Positions 1 to 9,915 of a stretch of 64,000 nucleotides of DNA are shown here, piece after piece. Location: positions 83,254-147,253 of the forward strand of contig NZ_JAAMQZ010000007.1 of the NCBI RefSeq assembly GCF_013522825.1, in the 5' to 3' direction. The position numbers were made by a program, and so were the translations under genes. Under the pieces are notes generated by a model that was not told where the DNA came from, did no database searches, and saw nothing but the letters and a program-made list of their open reading frames with translations. Source of the stretch: Stutzerimonas stutzeri. GTDB taxonomy: Bacteria > Pseudomonadota > Gammaproteobacteria > Pseudomonadales > Pseudomonadaceae. Positions within the stretch are counted from its first letter, which is position 1; the number at the start of each line of letters is the position of its first letter.

Positions 1-83
1 TTCTTGACCTTCGCCGCCACCTGCTCGATGCGCTCGACGGAGCCCACCGAGGTCCCTCCAAACTTCTGTACGATCAACGCCAT
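1..83 (-). CDS. lysC: Aspartate kinase, N-terminal 27 residues (runs off the window)
   Basis: Only the first 27 codons are inside the window; the gene continues past position 1. The visible N-terminus contains the KFGGTSVG motif at residues 7-14, the nucleotide/phosphate-binding signature of the aspartokinase family, which phosphorylates aspartate at the start of lysine, threonine and methionine synthesis. It lies directly downstream of alaS on the same strand with a gap of about 100 bases. The alaS-lysC order is conserved in Pseudomonas, where rsmA/csrA usually follows. The start ATG is preceded by a weak GGCGGCGA purine stretch. The call rests on a short but highly specific motif. Confidence 0.9.
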   Translation of the reverse strand, partial: MALIVQKFGGTSVGSVERIEQVAAKVK

Positions 84-191
84 TTCATCGCCGCCTAAGC
101 CATTCGTTAAACAACCCGACTTTCACCATGCCCATCTTCTGCAGGACGACTCGCATATCGCTCTCGCCCTGCCGGAACCAGCCTGAGCTCC

Positions 192-2813
192 TTAAAGCCC
201 CTCGACGAATGAGCGGGTCAGTGCCAGCGCGTCGTCGAGCTTTTGCGGCTCAGTGCCGCCGCCCTGCGCCATGTCCGGACGACCGCCGCCCTTGCCGCCC
301 ACAGCGGCAGCAGCCTGCTTCATCAGGTCACCGGCCTTGAATTTGCCGGTCAGGTCCTGGGTCACGCCAGCCACCAGCACGACCTTGTCGTCCAGAACGC
401 CGCCCAGCAGGATCACCGCGCTGCCCAGCTTGTTTTTCAACTGATCCACCAGCGCCAGCAGCGCCTTGCCATCCAGCCCGTCGATCCGCGCCGCCAGGGT
501 CTTGACCCCCTTCACCTCGACCGCTGAGCCGGCAAGATCATTACCCGTAGCGCTGGCGGCCTTGGCCTTGAGCTGTTCCAGCTCCTTCTCCAGCTGGCGG
601 TTGCGTTCGAGCACGCCACCGAGCTTGTCCAGCAGGTTCTCGCGGTTGCCCTTGATCAGCGCCGCGGCTTCTTTCAACTGCTCCTCGGCGCCGTTCAAAT
701 AGCCCAGCGCCTGCTCGCCGGTGAGCGCTTCGATACGACGAACACCCGCTGCAACGCCGCCTTCGCTGACAATCTTGAACAGGCCGATATCGCCGGTACG
801 CGTGACGTGCGTACCACCACACAACTCGACCGAAAAACCGCCACCCATGCTCAGCACACGCACCTGATCGCCGTATTTCTCGCCGAACAGCGCCATGGCG
901 CCCTTGTGCTTGGCGGTCTCGATATCGGTTTCCTCTATTTCCACCACGGAGTTGCCACGGATCTCGGCGTTGACCTTGTCCTCCAGCGCCTTGAGCTGCT
1001 CGGGCTTGATCGCCTCGAAGTGGCTGAAGTCAAAGCGTAGACGCTGGCTGTCGACCAGCGAGCCTTTTTGCGTGACATGTTCACCGAGGATCTGGCGCAA
1101 CGCCGCGTGCAGCAGGTGCGTCGCCGAGTGGTTCAGCGCGGTCGCCTGGCGCACCGAGGCATCCACCACCGCCTCGACGCTGCCACCCACCCGCAGGCTG
1201 CCGCTGTCGAGAATGCCGTGATGCAGGAAGGCGCCACCGGCCTTGCTGGTGTCGCGCACATCGAAGCGCAGACCTTCGCTGGCCAGATAGCCACAGTCTC
1301 CGATCTGCCCGCCAGACTCGGCGTAGAACGGCGTCTGGTCGAGCACCACCACGCCCTCTTCGCCCGCGCTCAGCGCCTCGACGCTCATGCCCTCACGGAA
1401 CAACGCGACGACCTTGCCCGCGCCCGTGGTGCCCGCGTAGCCGGTAAAGCGGGTTTCGCCCTCGACCTTGACCAGGCTGTTGTAGTCCATGCCGAAGGCG
1501 CTGGCCGAACGTGCGCGCTCGCGCTGGGCCTGCATCTCGCGCTCGAAGCCCTCCTCGTCCAGCGTCAGTTCGCGTTCGCGGGCGATGTCGCCGGTCAGGT
1601 CCACCGGGAAACCGTAGGTGTCGTACAGCTTGAAGATCACCTCACCGGGAATGACGCTGCCCGAGAGCTCGGCCAGATCCTGTTCGAGAATTTTCAGGCC
1701 CTGCTCCAGGGTCTTGGCGAACTGCTCTTCCTCGGTCTTCAGCACGCGCTCGATATGCGCCTGTTGCTGCTTGAGCTCGGGGAAGGCTTCTCCCATCTCG
1801 GCGACCAGCGCCGCGACGATCCTGTAGAAGAAACTGCCCTTGGCACCCAGCTTGTTACCGTGGCGGCAGGCACGGCGAACGATGCGGCGCAGCACATAGC
1901 CGCGGCCCTCGTTGGACGGCGTCACGCCATCGGCGATGAGGAAGCCGCAGGAACGGATATGATCGGCGACTACCTTCAGCGAGGCTTGGCCCTCATTGGT
2001 GCAGCCGATGGCCTGCGCCGCGGCGTTCAGCAGACTCTGGAACAGATCAATCTCGTAGTTGGAATTGACGTGCTGCAGCACCGCGCTGACGCGCTCCAGG
2101 CCCATGCCGGTGTCGACGCTCGGCGCCGGCAGCGGATGCATGACGCCATCGGCGGTGCGGTTGAACTGCATGAACACGTTGTTCCAGATTTCGATGTAGC
2201 GATCGCCATCTTCCTCAGGCGAGCCGGGCGGGCCGCCCCAGATGTGTTCGCCGTGGTCGAAGAAAATCTCGGTGCAGGGACCGCACGGGCCGGTATCGCC
2301 CATCGCCCAGAAGTTGTCCGAAGCATAGGGCGCGCCCTTGTTGTCGCCGATGCGCACCATGCGCTCGGCTGGCACGCCGACCTCTTTGGTCCAGATGTCG
2401 TAGGCCTCGTCGTCGCTGGCGTAGACGGTAACCCAGAGTTTCTCCCTGGGCAGGTTCAGCCACTTGTCCGAGGTGAGGAATTCCCAGGCGTAGGTGATGG
2501 CGTCGCGCTTGAAATAGTCGCCGAAACTGAAGTTGCCGAGCATTTCGAAGAAGGTGTGATGGCGCGCGGTGTAGCCGACGTTTTCCAGGTCGTTGTGCTT
2601 GCCACCGGCGCGCACGCATTTCTGGCTGGTGGTGGCGCGGGTGTAGGCACGCTTTTCCAGGCCGAGGAAACAGTCCTTGAACTGATTCATCCCGGCGTTG
2701 GTGAACAGCAGGGTCGGATCGTTCGCAGGAATCAGCGAACTGGAGGCCACACGCGTATGCCCCTTCTCTTCGAAGAAGCGGAGGAAGGCTTCACGGATTT
2801 CTGCGCTTTTCAT
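192..2813 (-). CDS. alaS: Alanyl-tRNA synthetase
   Basis: The 873-residue product attaches alanine to tRNA-Ala and edits mischarged Ser/Gly-tRNA. The start [10 protein letters not shown] is chosen over an upstream in-frame start because GGAAGAG sits just before this ATG and bacterial AlaS proteins begin this way; the length also matches the E. coli enzyme (about 875). Residues 1-450 hold the class II catalytic core. The editing domain carries the zinc-site motif HSATHLLH and the CGGTHV motif. The C-terminal part is the coiled-coil and DHHA1-type region ending in a glycine-rich [15 protein letters not shown] motif. lysC lies downstream. A long opposite-strand open frame over this gene is a GC-rich shadow. 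Confidence 0.97.
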   Translation of the reverse strand: MKSAEIREAFLRFFEEKGHTRVASSSLIPANDPTLLFTNAGMNQFKDCFLGLEKRAYTRATTSQKCVRAGGKHNDLENVGYTARHHTFFEMLGNFSFGDYFKRDAITYAWEFLTSDKWLNLPREKLWVTVYASDDEAYDIWTKEVGVPAERMVRIGDNKGAPYASDNFWAMGDTGPCGPCTEIFFDHGEHIWGGPPGSPEEDGDRYIEIWNNVFMQFNRTADGVMHPLPAPSVDTGMGLERVSAVLQHVNSNYEIDLFQSLLNAAAQAIGCTNEGQASLKVVADHIRSCGFLIADGVTPSNEGRGYVLRRIVRRACRHGNKLGAKGSFFYRIVAALVAEMGEAFPELKQQQAHIERVLKTEEEQFAKTLEQGLKILEQDLAELSGSVIPGEVIFKLYDTYGFPVDLTGDIARERELTLDEEGFEREMQAQRERARSASAFGMDYNSLVKVEGETRFTGYAGTTGAGKVVALFREGMSVEALSAGEEGVVVLDQTPFYAESGGQIGDCGYLASEGLRFDVRDTSKAGGAFLHHGILDSGSLRVGGSVEAVVDASVRQATALNHSATHLLHAALRQILGEHVTQKGSLVDSQRLRFDFSHFEAIKPEQLKALEDKVNAEIRGNSVVEIEETDIETAKHKGAMALFGEKYGDQVRVLSMGGGFSVELCGGTHVTRTGDIGLFKIVSEGGVAAGVRRIEALTGEQALGYLNGAEEQLKEAAALIKGNRENLLDKLGGVLERNRQLEKELEQLKAKAASATGNDLAGSAVEVKGVKTLAARIDGLDGKALLALVDQLKNKLGSAVILLGGVLDDKVVLVAGVTQDLTGKFKAGDLMKQAAAAVGGKGGGRPDMAQGGGTEPQKLDDALALTRSFVEGL

Positions 2814-3240
2814 AGATCTCTTCCAGAAGACTGCGACCGAGTGGCTGCAAAACGACACGCCAGGACAAGGAGTCGAATTGCAACTATCCAAATGGATAAT
2901 CGGCAAAAGGCAGCATTATATCGGGCCTGCGCCCCGCGCATAGGGGATAGACCCCATTGAATCAAGCTATTTGACTGCTAAAAAACTACCTGCGTTGACA
3001 ATACGTCGTTAAAAACAAGCTCGGAAAGCCGCTTGCGGCTAACGCGCTTCAGCGCGGCCCGAAGGGCGAACGAAGTGAGTAATGCTCATTTACTCCGCTT
3101 GATTCGCTGCGCTCACCCTGCGGGCCAGCCTGCGGCTGTTACTTCGCTGCGCTACGTTTCTCGCCTGTTTTTTCCTCGTCTTGCCTGCCTCGGCTACGTT
3201 TTTGCGGCTAGTCTTTGAAACAAATGCCCGCTACGTCACC
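2814..3240. other. Gene-free stretch with an apparent intergenic repeat
   Basis: About 430 bases separate alaS from the next gene on the same strand. The part nearest alaS should hold its promoter. From about 2990 to 3235 the sequence is rich in short GCTGCGCTC/CTGCGGGCC-like words and short inverted repeats and encodes no credible protein. The words ACGTCGTTAAAAAC near 3003 recur in similar form just after rlhA (about 23,843), which suggests a dispersed intergenic repeat family. Confidence 0.4.
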
Positions 3241-4467
3241 TCAACGCAGCAGACGGGTATCCAGAACCGCTGAGCCGCCACCGAGCAGGGTTTCGGTGAT
3301 ATTGACGAAATCTTCCGTGGTGACCTTGTCCAGGCGCATCAACCCGCGCGCTACATCATCGAGCGAATGGCGGTTCTTACTGCGCTGGCGGATTTCCCGA
3401 TCGAGCTCCTGCAGCAGCAGCACCGCACGCGCGGTCACGGGGCCGGTGGAATGCTCGGTACGCAGAGATTTGACCTTGCTGCTCCATGTGCTCAGATGCT
3501 TACGGACGGCCTGATAGCGATCCTCGCTCATGCCTCCGGCACGGCGCATCAGCTCGATGGCGTAGTACTCGGCCAGCCCTTCGCTGATCCAGTCGCTGCG
3601 ATCGGCATCGCTGATGCGGCTGAACACATGAACCAGCTCGTGAACCAGCGAGCTGGTGCCGTTCTCGCTGACCAACGGGCGATCGGCGTGCATGAACAGG
3701 GAGTTGGGGCCGGAGAGACCGCCACGCCACATCGGATCACCGGCGCCGACGATCAGCAGCTTTTTCGGATCACGGGGAAAGACGTTCTGCACCTCGGGCC
3801 AGACGAAGGTCAGCAGCGTCAGAATATCCATCCGCCGCACCCCTTCGCCCACGGGAGCCGCGACCGTTACGTCGGTTTCACCGAGCCTGGCCCGGCGACT
3901 GCCGAGCTTGCCGGCGAGCATCCAGCCGGTCGGCCTGTCGAACTGTCGCTCGGGGTTGTTGATACGAAAGCGATTCTTGCCGATACGCGGCCAACCCGTT
4001 TCGACGCTCTTCCAGCCTTCAGGCAATTCGAATGACAGTCGCGACACCAGTCTCACGCCATCGCGCACATCGACTCGCCCGGCCGGCACCAGGTCATCGC
4101 CTCGCAACAGCGCCCAGTCGGGAGTCATGCGCGCATCGAAACGACCATTGTCACGCTGATGGCTGATCCGCACCCGATAACCCAACCGCGCCTTGCCCGC
4201 AGCCGGTCGCCAGAGACCACGCTCACCCTCTTGCTGCCAATCGCCTTTGGCATCGGTTTCGAAATCGCTGTAAAGCCCTTCATCACCGAGGTTGAAATCG
4301 ATGTAGGCAAGGGCGCTGCCGTCCTCGAGCACCAGCTCGACCTCGGCCACATCCTCTTCGGGCAGGAATTTGACGTTGAAGTCCAGATCGACGCGCTTGG
4401 CCGCCTGCGCCGGGGCGACGACCAGGCACAACAGAACGGCGAACAGCGGTAGCAGGCGGAGGAACAT
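3241..4467 (-). CDS. Secreted zinc-metallopeptidase-like protein (HExxH, gluzincin type)
   Basis: A 408-residue protein with a signal peptide (about residues 1-22, ending AQA). The start at 4467 is preferred over an upstream in-frame start because the signal peptide then begins immediately and a GGAG stands about nine bases before it. HELVH at residues 276-280 and the later WISEGLAEYY (about 293-302) form the HExxH plus EGxAxY arrangement of gluzincin peptidases such as the M1/M61 groups. A zinc-dependent periplasmic or secreted peptidase is therefore likely, but substrate and role are unknown. The first 200 residues look beta-rich and carry no motif I recognise. ycgN lies just upstream on the same strand, 52 bases away. 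Confidence 0.75.
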   Translation of the reverse strand: MFLRLLPLFAVLLCLVVAPAQAAKRVDLDFNVKFLPEEDVAEVELVLEDGSALAYIDFNLGDEGLYSDFETDAKGDWQQEGERGLWRPAAGKARLGYRVRISHQRDNGRFDARMTPDWALLRGDDLVPAGRVDVRDGVRLVSRLSFELPEGWKSVETGWPRIGKNRFRINNPERQFDRPTGWMLAGKLGSRRARLGETDVTVAAPVGEGVRRMDILTLLTFVWPEVQNVFPRDPKKLLIVGAGDPMWRGGLSGPNSLFMHADRPLVSENGTSSLVHELVHVFSRISDADRSDWISEGLAEYYAIELMRRAGGMSEDRYQAVRKHLSTWSSKVKSLRTEHSTGPVTARAVLLLQELDREIRQRSKNRHSLDDVARGLMRLDKVTTEDFVNITETLLGGGSAVLDTRLLR

Positions 4468-4519
4468 TGGGCGGCTCCAGACAGGGTTCAGTGCTATGAC
4501 GATGCGCTCCGACGTGAAT

Positions 4520-4969
4520 TCAACCGGCACGAAAAATCAGATGTTCCTCCCAGTCCTCCTCGGCCACCGCACCCTCGGCGAGCATTCGGCCTGACTGGGA
4601 AATACGCTCGGCATGCACCGCCTGCGGATCACCGCACACCAGATGATGCCAGAGCGGCAAGTCCTTGCCTTCGGCAACCAGGCGATAGGCACAGGTGGGC
4701 GGCAACCATTTGAACCGCGCCGCATCGGCAGCCGTAAGCTGGATGCAATCAGGCACGCTGGCACGGCGATTGGGATAATCCGTACAACGGCAGCTGTGCA
4801 GGTCGAGCAGCTTGCAGGCGATACGGGTGTAATAGACGCCGCCATCCTCCTCGTCTTCAAGCTTCTGCAGGCAACACAGACCACAGCCATCGCAAAGCGA
4901 CTCCCATTCTTCTGCATCCAGCGCGGCAAGGGGCTTGCGCCTCCAGAAGGGCTCGACTTTCGCCGCCAT
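4520..4969 (-). CDS. ycgN: YcgN-family cysteine cluster protein (UPF0260)
   Basis: A 149-residue protein. The cysteine array [11 protein letters not shown] near residue 28, followed by [19 protein letters not shown] and the PPTCAYR motif, is diagnostic of the YkgJ/YcgN zinc or iron-sulfur cysteine-cluster family. Molecular function is not established. The ATG at 4969 is preferred to the adjacent TTG because GAGGTGATTATTG precedes it. It is the third gene of a compact minus-strand group rnd-ycgL-ycgN, an arrangement conserved in Pseudomonas. Confidence 0.9.
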   Translation of the reverse strand: MAAKVEPFWRRKPLAALDAEEWESLCDGCGLCCLQKLEDEEDGGVYYTRIACKLLDLHSCRCTDYPNRRASVPDCIQLTAADAARFKWLPPTCAYRLVAEGKDLPLWHHLVCGDPQAVHAERISQSGRMLAEGAVAEEDWEEHLIFRAG

Positions 4970-5000
4970 CAATAATCACCTCGAATAAGCAATGCTGTCG

Positions 5001-5294
5001 TCAGATCGCGTCGTTGCGGCGCAGCAACTCTTCCGGGAGATGCTCGATATACTCGTCCTGAGGCGGCGGCATCTGCAAGTGGAAGCCCTGCTTCTCCAGG
5101 TTCTCCAGGACGGTCGCGATATTCTCGCGCGCCAGGGTGCGCTCGGGCGTCAGCACGATGTCGAAGGCATGCTGCGGCGCGCCGAACACGGCGAGCAGCG
5201 CTTCCGGCACGCGCGCCAGTGCTTCACTGCGATCGACGTAGAGGTACATCTCGTCCTTGCGCGGACTTTTGTAGATGGAGCAGAGACGTTTCAT
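5001..5294 (-). CDS. ycgL: YcgL domain protein
   Basis: A 97-residue cytosolic protein beginning [20 protein letters not shown], characteristic of the YcgL family, a small alpha/beta fold of unknown function found next to rnd in gammaproteobacteria. Its ATG overlaps the rnd stop codon in an ATGA arrangement, which implies translational coupling in an rnd-ycgL-ycgN operon. Beyond the family call nothing can be said about activity. Confidence 0.93.
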   Translation of the reverse strand: MKRLCSIYKSPRKDEMYLYVDRSEALARVPEALLAVFGAPQHAFDIVLTPERTLARENIATVLENLEKQGFHLQMPPPQDEYIEHLPEELLRRNDAI

Positions 5295-6415
5295 CGGGTT
5301 TCATCCAGTGCATCGAGAAGGGCCTGCCCCAGCCGCTCGCGGCGCCAGCCCCGTAGCGAATCGGGCAGCTGATAGGGGCCATCGGGATAGCCGGTTTTCA
5401 ACAGTGATTCGAGTACTTTCTTGCGCAACACCAGCTCGGGCGCGATATCCAGAGCCGTCGCCGCACGCTGCCCGACCGCGCGCAGCTTCTTCAGCAACGC
5501 CGACGCCTCCAGCGGCAAGGGTTCGGGCAATGGCGCGGGCCAGTTCTGCTCGGGCGTGGCAGCCGCGCTGCGAATCAGTTCGAGCAGGGTTTCACCGTCC
5601 TGGCGCACGGTGCGCGGATGCATGTCGTCTATGCGCGCCAGGCTGACCAGATCGCCGGGTTGGGTACGTGCCAGCGGCCACAGGCTGTGTTCGCGCAGCA
5701 CGCGGTTGCGTGGCTGATTGCGCGCCCGTGCCTGCGTTTCGCGCCAGGCGGCCAGCACCCGCAACACGGCGAGCTGGCGCGGCTTGAGGCGCCAGGCCTG
5801 CTTGACCTCGCGATAGGCCTCGTGCGGGTCGGTTTCGCGGCGCTGGTTGTCCACCCATTCGGCGCCATCTTCCAGAATCCACGCGAGCTTTTCCTCGGAC
5901 AGCCTCGGCAACAGCGCCTGATAAAGCTCGGCCAGATGCTGCGCATCTTCGGCAGCGTATTGAACCTGCATCTCGCTGAGCGGGCGCTGCAACCAGTCGG
6001 AGCGCGTCTCACCCTTGGGCAGCTCGATGTTCAGCACCGTCTGCACCAGGCGTGAATACCCCATCGAAAAGCCGATATTCAGGTAGCCGGCAGCCAGTTG
6101 CGTGTCGAACAGCGGCGCGGGCAGGCTGCCGGTCAGGCGCAGGAATACCTCGAGGTCTTCACCGCAGGCATGCAGCACTTTGACCACGGCCTCATCTTCG
6201 AGCAGGCCGCTGAAAGCCGTCCAATCGGTAATCAGCAAGGGGTCGATCAGGTAGGCACAGCGCCCGTCGCCCACCTGCAGCAGGGCTGCGATGGGGTAGA
6301 AGGTGTCGACCCGCATGAACTCGGTATCCAGCGCAACAAATGGCAGCTGCCGCCACTCGGCGCACAGGCGGGCCAGATGCGCATCATCCAGAACCCATTG
6401 AGTGTTGATGGCCAC
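5291..6415 (-). CDS. rnd: Ribonuclease D
   Basis: A 374-residue 3'-5' exoribonuclease that trims tRNA and other stable RNA precursors. The N-terminal DEDD exonuclease domain shows [14 protein letters not shown] (about residues 28-41; catalytic Asp and Glu) and AAEDAQHL. The HRDC RNA-binding region follows (about 210-290). The start codon is GTG, fixed by a strong AGGAGG seven bases upstream. It is the first gene of the rnd-ycgL-ycgN group and is divergent from the sulfurtransferase, with about 115 bases for both promoters. Confidence 0.95.
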   Translation of the reverse strand: MAINTQWVLDDAHLARLCAEWRQLPFVALDTEFMRVDTFYPIAALLQVGDGRCAYLIDPLLITDWTAFSGLLEDEAVVKVLHACGEDLEVFLRLTGSLPAPLFDTQLAAGYLNIGFSMGYSRLVQTVLNIELPKGETRSDWLQRPLSEMQVQYAAEDAQHLAELYQALLPRLSEEKLAWILEDGAEWVDNQRRETDPHEAYREVKQAWRLKPRQLAVLRVLAAWRETQARARNQPRNRVLREHSLWPLARTQPGDLVSLARIDDMHPRTVRQDGETLLELIRSAAATPEQNWPAPLPEPLPLEASALLKKLRAVGQRAATALDIAPELVLRKKVLESLLKTGYPDGPYQLPDSLRGWRRERLGQALLDALDETR

Positions 6416-6531
6416 TATGGCCTCCTTTATTGTCGGCTGACGACCGAAGAGCGCCGCAGTATATAGGTGCGTTCAGTAATTCGCCGCGCAAACATCAGCC
6501 GCGCGGTGCTCACGACCCACGGAGCGCCACC

Positions 6532-7389
6532 ATGCCGCTTGCCCAACTGATCACGCCCCAGCAACTGGCCGAACGCCTGCAACAGCCGGACCTGATCATC
6601 CTCGATTGCCGCTTCGCTCTGGATGATCCCCAGTACGGCCAGCGCAGCTACGACCAGGCCCATATCCCCGGCGCCCGCTTCGCCGATCTGGAAAAAGACT
6701 TGTCCGGCCCGGTGACTCCCGGCAAGACCGGTCGCCACCCGCTGCCGGAGCCCAGGCAACTGCTCGCCAGATTCCAGGCCTGGGGGCTGAATGGCGAGAG
6801 CCAGGTGGTGCTCTACGACGACGGCCCCGGCGCCTTCGCCGCCCACGCCTGGTGGCTGCTGGTCTGGCTGGGCAAGCGCGACGGCCTCCATCTGCTCGAC
6901 GGCGGACTGCAGGCCTGGCGCGAGGCCGGACTGCCGCTCGACGACAAGCGCCCCGTCCTCACACCGGGCACGCTGCAGGGCGCTCCGGACACCCGCCTGA
7001 CCATCGACGCGGCAACGCTCTCGAACCAGCTTGCAACGCCTGAACTGACGCTGCTCGACGCCCGTGCCCTGCCACGCTTTCTCGGCGAGGTAGAGCCCAT
7101 CGACCCTGTTGGGGGGCACATTCCCGGCGCCCATTGCCTGCCCTTCAGTGACAATCTCGATACCGACGGACGCTTCCTGCCACCCGAGCAGTTGCGTATG
7201 CGCTTCGAGCAGCACTTGGACGCGAAATCGCTCGATACCCTGGTGGCGTACTGCGGCTCCGGCGTAACGGCCTGCCACAACCTGTTCGCCCTCTGCCTGG
7301 CCGGTTATCCACTGGCCAGGCTGTATCCGGGTTCGTGGAGTGAATGGATCACCGATCCACAGCGCCCGGTCGCTCGCTCGCAGGATTAG
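6532..7389 (+). CDS. sseA: Sulfurtransferase with two rhodanese domains (3-mercaptopyruvate/thiosulfate type)
   Basis: A 285-residue protein of the usual length for SseA-type sulfurtransferases, which move sulfane sulfur from 3-mercaptopyruvate or thiosulfate to an acceptor such as cyanide. Domain 1 (about 1-140) is the inactive rhodanese repeat with DCRF and the HIPGA motif. Domain 2 (about 160-280) repeats HIPGAHCLPF and carries the active cysteine in VAYCGSGVTACHN. The CGSGVTA loop is more like mercaptopyruvate than thiosulfate enzymes. The ATG was chosen because the conserved protein starts at MPLAQLITPQ; the preceding GGAGCGCCACC gives a ribosome site. Substrate preference is inferred. 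Confidence 0.88.
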   Translation: MPLAQLITPQQLAERLQQPDLIILDCRFALDDPQYGQRSYDQAHIPGARFADLEKDLSGPVTPGKTGRHPLPEPRQLLARFQAWGLNGESQVVLYDDGPGAFAAHAWWLLVWLGKRDGLHLLDGGLQAWREAGLPLDDKRPVLTPGTLQGAPDTRLTIDAATLSNQLATPELTLLDARALPRFLGEVEPIDPVGGHIPGAHCLPFSDNLDTDGRFLPPEQLRMRFEQHLDAKSLDTLVAYCGSGVTACHNLFALCLAGYPLARLYPGSWSEWITDPQRPVARSQD

Positions 7390-7400
7390 CGATACCAGCC

Positions 7401-7529
7401 CTACCCCGGCTTCAACGCCAACAGGACGAAGCCGCAGATAATACCCGCCAGGGCGATCAGCCAGCCGATCCGGTGCGCGCGGTTCTTCTGCGCCTGACGA
7501 ACCGGGTCCACGGGTTTCTTTTTTCTCAC
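7401..7529 (-). CDS. Small single-pass membrane protein (42 residues)
   Basis: A GTG-started frame with GAGGTG seven bases upstream encodes a 42-residue protein: a basic N-terminus (RKKKPVDPVRQAQKNRAHR) followed by one hydrophobic helix (IGWLIALAGIICGFVLLAL). The positive-inside pattern suggests an inner-membrane protein with its N-terminus in the cytoplasm. It sits tail to tail with the sulfurtransferase, 11 bases away. No family is recognised; small proteins at this place are common in Pseudomonas, but I cannot name one. Confidence 0.55.
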   Translation of the reverse strand: MRKKKPVDPVRQAQKNRAHRIGWLIALAGIICGFVLLALKPG

Positions 7530-7770
7530 GCATCCACCTCGAAAAATACAAAGGCCATCCGGGCAGCAGGCAATTGAGCGCCGCCCGCGCAAAGCGGCAC
7601 GCAAGCTACGACGCTCCGCGCTTGCGTGCAAGCCTTCAGGCGCCACCATGGCCGCTCTTTCAAAAGGATATAGGCGTCGGAACATCGGCGTTCAACGGGT
7701 CAATCCCCGTGCCCGGGTTCGTCAACGTCGCTACGGCGAGTTCCTGCTTCGCGAGGACTCAGGCCCGCCC

Positions 7771-8193
7771 TCAGGACGTCTTCTTGTCGCCCTTGCCCAA
7801 GGATGTGCCGCCCGCCTTGGCGAAGGCCTTGATCACGTCGCGCACCACCTTGCGCTGCTCGGCTGGCAATGCCAGAAAGGCGTCGATGGCTTCGCGCTCG
7901 CGGTAGAAGTTCGGATCTTCCCACTGCGCCCGCTGCTCGCGAATCGCCGATACCGCGCGGTCGCCAAAGCGCAGGGCCTGAGGCTCGACCTTCAGCCATT
8001 GGGCGATGACCTGGAGTTTGTCCTGCGACGGAATGGATTTTCCACCCAGCCAGCGCGACACCGCCTGGAAAGTGACTGAGCGCCCCCAATAACGGGAATT
8101 GAACTCCCTTTCAAGAACGGCAGGACGATCAGGGTAACCGGCAGCAAGCATGGCGCTGCGCAGGCGTTCGGCGAATTCCATTTTTTCATTCAT
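7771..8193 (-). CDS. Phage-repressor-like helix-turn-helix protein
   Basis: A 140-residue protein. Residues about 5-70 resemble a lambda-repressor-type helix-turn-helix: SVTFQAVSRWLGGKSIPSQDKLQVIAQWL has the usual recognition-helix and hinge pattern. The C-terminal half (EDPNFYREREAIDAFLALPAEQRKVVRDVI) is helical and probably mediates oligomerisation; there is no peptidase domain. The start MNEKMEF is uncertain because no clear ribosome site precedes it; MEFAERL four codons later is the alternative. A BRO-N-like gene lies divergently next to it. The pair may be a domesticated phage switch, but targets are unknown. Confidence 0.7.
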   Translation of the reverse strand: MNEKMEFAERLRSAMLAAGYPDRPAVLEREFNSRYWGRSVTFQAVSRWLGGKSIPSQDKLQVIAQWLKVEPQALRFGDRAVSAIREQRAQWEDPNFYREREAIDAFLALPAEQRKVVRDVIKAFAKAGGTSLGKGDKKTS

Positions 8194-8436
8194 GGAGGCG
8201 GACGTTAAGTGCCCACCCCAGGACAGACTGAACATTCAGTTGTGTTAAAAATTGAATTCATGCTTTCATTCACCCACAGGAAAGCCAGGAAGGAGCGCCG
8301 GCACGTGATTCGACCATGCGCGGCTCGTTTCGTCTGCGTCCATGCGCTCCGCGAGCCATACAAATCCGTCACGACACACAACGTCTGAAACCGAGGCCGT
8401 GGCCCAAGCACGAAGCGGGCAACGAGAGGAAAAGGA

Positions 8437-8970
8437 ATGCCTACCCTTCATCATGTGACGTTCGAGAACCACACCCTTTGCGTCCTGCATCGGCCCGATG
8501 GTGTCCTGCTGCTGGACGGCCCTCCGCTGGCGCAGCTGCTCGGTTATCCCGACGATTTCGGCGCACTGCATGCTCATTGCCGCACCGAAGGTTTCGCATT
8601 CGGCAACCAGCCGCGACCGACGATCTGGATCGACATGCACAATGCCTATCGTCTGATATTCCACAGCGAACTGCCGATGGCCGAGCGCCTCGCGCACTGG
8701 CTCAGTCATTGGTTGCTGCCGCACTTCAGCAGGCGCTGGCAGCCTCAGACCTTGCGCGCCTACATTGGCGGGCAGCATCTACGGGTACTGAGCTGGCAAG
8801 GCGAATGCTGGATTACCTATAACGATGCGCTCGGCACACTGGACCAGAACCTGCTGAAGACCCTGGCGCAGTGCGTGGCGCCTCCCACCGACCCGATAAC
8901 GACGAGCGCGCCCGTGGAGCCACTCTGGGCTGCGGACGCAACGGGCCGGAACTCGCCATCCGAGCCATGA
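8437..8970 (+). CDS. BRO-N/antirepressor-like protein
   Basis: A 177-residue protein. Residues 1-105 fit the BRO-N (Bro/prophage antirepressor) pattern: FENHTLCVLHRPDGVLLLDGPPLAQLLGY at the start and NAYRLIFHSELPMAERLAHWLSHWLLP later, the latter matching the LYRLI..S..P.A..F..WV...VLP block. Residues 110-135 (LRVLSWQGECWITYNDAL) look like the start of a second, incomplete copy. AGAGGAAAAGGA precedes the ATG. It is divergent from the repressor-like gene with about 240 bases between them. No other phage genes are nearby, so a regulatory role outside a prophage is possible. The family call is moderate. Confidence 0.6.
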   Translation: MPTLHHVTFENHTLCVLHRPDGVLLLDGPPLAQLLGYPDDFGALHAHCRTEGFAFGNQPRPTIWIDMHNAYRLIFHSELPMAERLAHWLSHWLLPHFSRRWQPQTLRAYIGGQHLRVLSWQGECWITYNDALGTLDQNLLKTLAQCVAPPTDPITTSAPVEPLWAADATGRNSPSEP

Positions 8971-8971
8971 T

Positions 8972-9823
8972 TCAGGGCGTGCCGAACAGCGCCGTCCAGT
9001 AGATGCCCGCATCGCTCTGCGGATCGACCGCATAAGCCGCGCCCAGCTCGCCGAATTGCGGATTCATCAGGTTCGCACAATGACCGGGGCTGGCCAGCCA
9101 GCCGTCGACCACCTTGTCCGGCGCATCCAGCGCGGCGGCGATATTTTCACCGATCAGCCGCCCGTCATAGCCCGCCAGCTCCGCACGGTCGCCCGGCGTG
9201 CGCCCATCACTGCCGAGATGGCTGAAGAAATTGCCGTTGGCCATGGCCCGACTGTGCCCCTCGGCAGCCTCGCCCAGCCTGGCGTTCCATACCAGCGGCG
9301 GTGCCGCAACGAAGGACTGCTCGCCACACCGGCGCGCCTGGCTGCGCGCGACGTTGATCCCCTCCAGCAGTTTCTGCCCTTCCACCAGCCAGTCGCCCAG
9401 GCCGCCGCTCAGCAGAGGCCGCGCCAGCACGATGCGCCAGTCACGGCCTTCACGGCTTACGCCGATATCGATGAACTGCGGGTCCAGCAGGATCTTGCAG
9501 AAGCTTTCGCGCAAGGCGGTCATGGCCGCCTGGCTGTCGCGCGGCCCGGACAGGCTGATCGCGCTCGCATTGCTGAAGGGATAGGCCTTGGCGTTCAACG
9601 CCGGCTGCAAATCGACCTGTCCTTGTACAGACAAGACCAGGCGCAAATCGGGTAGCAGCGGCGGCAACGCCTCGAACGCCTGTCCCGCGCAACTGCGCAC
9701 TTCGCTGCGATAGTGATTGATCGACTCGACGAGCCGCAGCTCTTCGGTCGCACTGGCGGCACCAGCACCTATCAGCCCCAGCGCCGACAAGGCGAAACGT
9801 ACAAGCGATGACTTAATGCGCAT
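8972..9823 (-). CDS. Secreted CAP-domain (SCP/PR-1, YkwD-like) protein
   Basis: A 283-residue protein with a signal peptide (about 1-25, ending ASA). The start MRIKSSLVRF at 9823 is fixed by the signal peptide and an AGGGAG ribosome site; longer frames upstream overlap the neighbouring gene. The C-terminal 130 residues contain a CAP domain: ARSQARRCG, HSRAMANGNFFSHLGSDG, LIGENIAA and WLASPGHCANLMNPQF, covering the conserved His, Glu and C-terminal motifs. The N-terminal half repeats a related theme (INHYRSEVRSCAG) and may be a degenerate second copy. Function is not established. It ends two bases after the convergent BRO-like gene. Confidence 0.85.
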   Translation of the reverse strand: MRIKSSLVRFALSALGLIGAGAASATEELRLVESINHYRSEVRSCAGQAFEALPPLLPDLRLVLSVQGQVDLQPALNAKAYPFSNASAISLSGPRDSQAAMTALRESFCKILLDPQFIDIGVSREGRDWRIVLARPLLSGGLGDWLVEGQKLLEGINVARSQARRCGEQSFVAAPPLVWNARLGEAAEGHSRAMANGNFFSHLGSDGRTPGDRAELAGYDGRLIGENIAAALDAPDKVVDGWLASPGHCANLMNPQFGELGAAYAVDPQSDAGIYWTALFGTP

Positions 9824-9915
9824 GAAGTGCTCCCTGACCTGGCTGCCCCAATGATCGTGCAGCGCGCCGCAAAGCACCAGCCATCCGCTACGCGGCTCCT
9901 GAGCGGCGTTCCGGC

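Noticed and set aside
1068..2960. Long plus-strand open frame opposite alaS (630 codons)
   Set aside because: It mirrors the codon structure of alaS, has no ribosome site or family motif, and such antisense frames are expected in GC-rich DNA.
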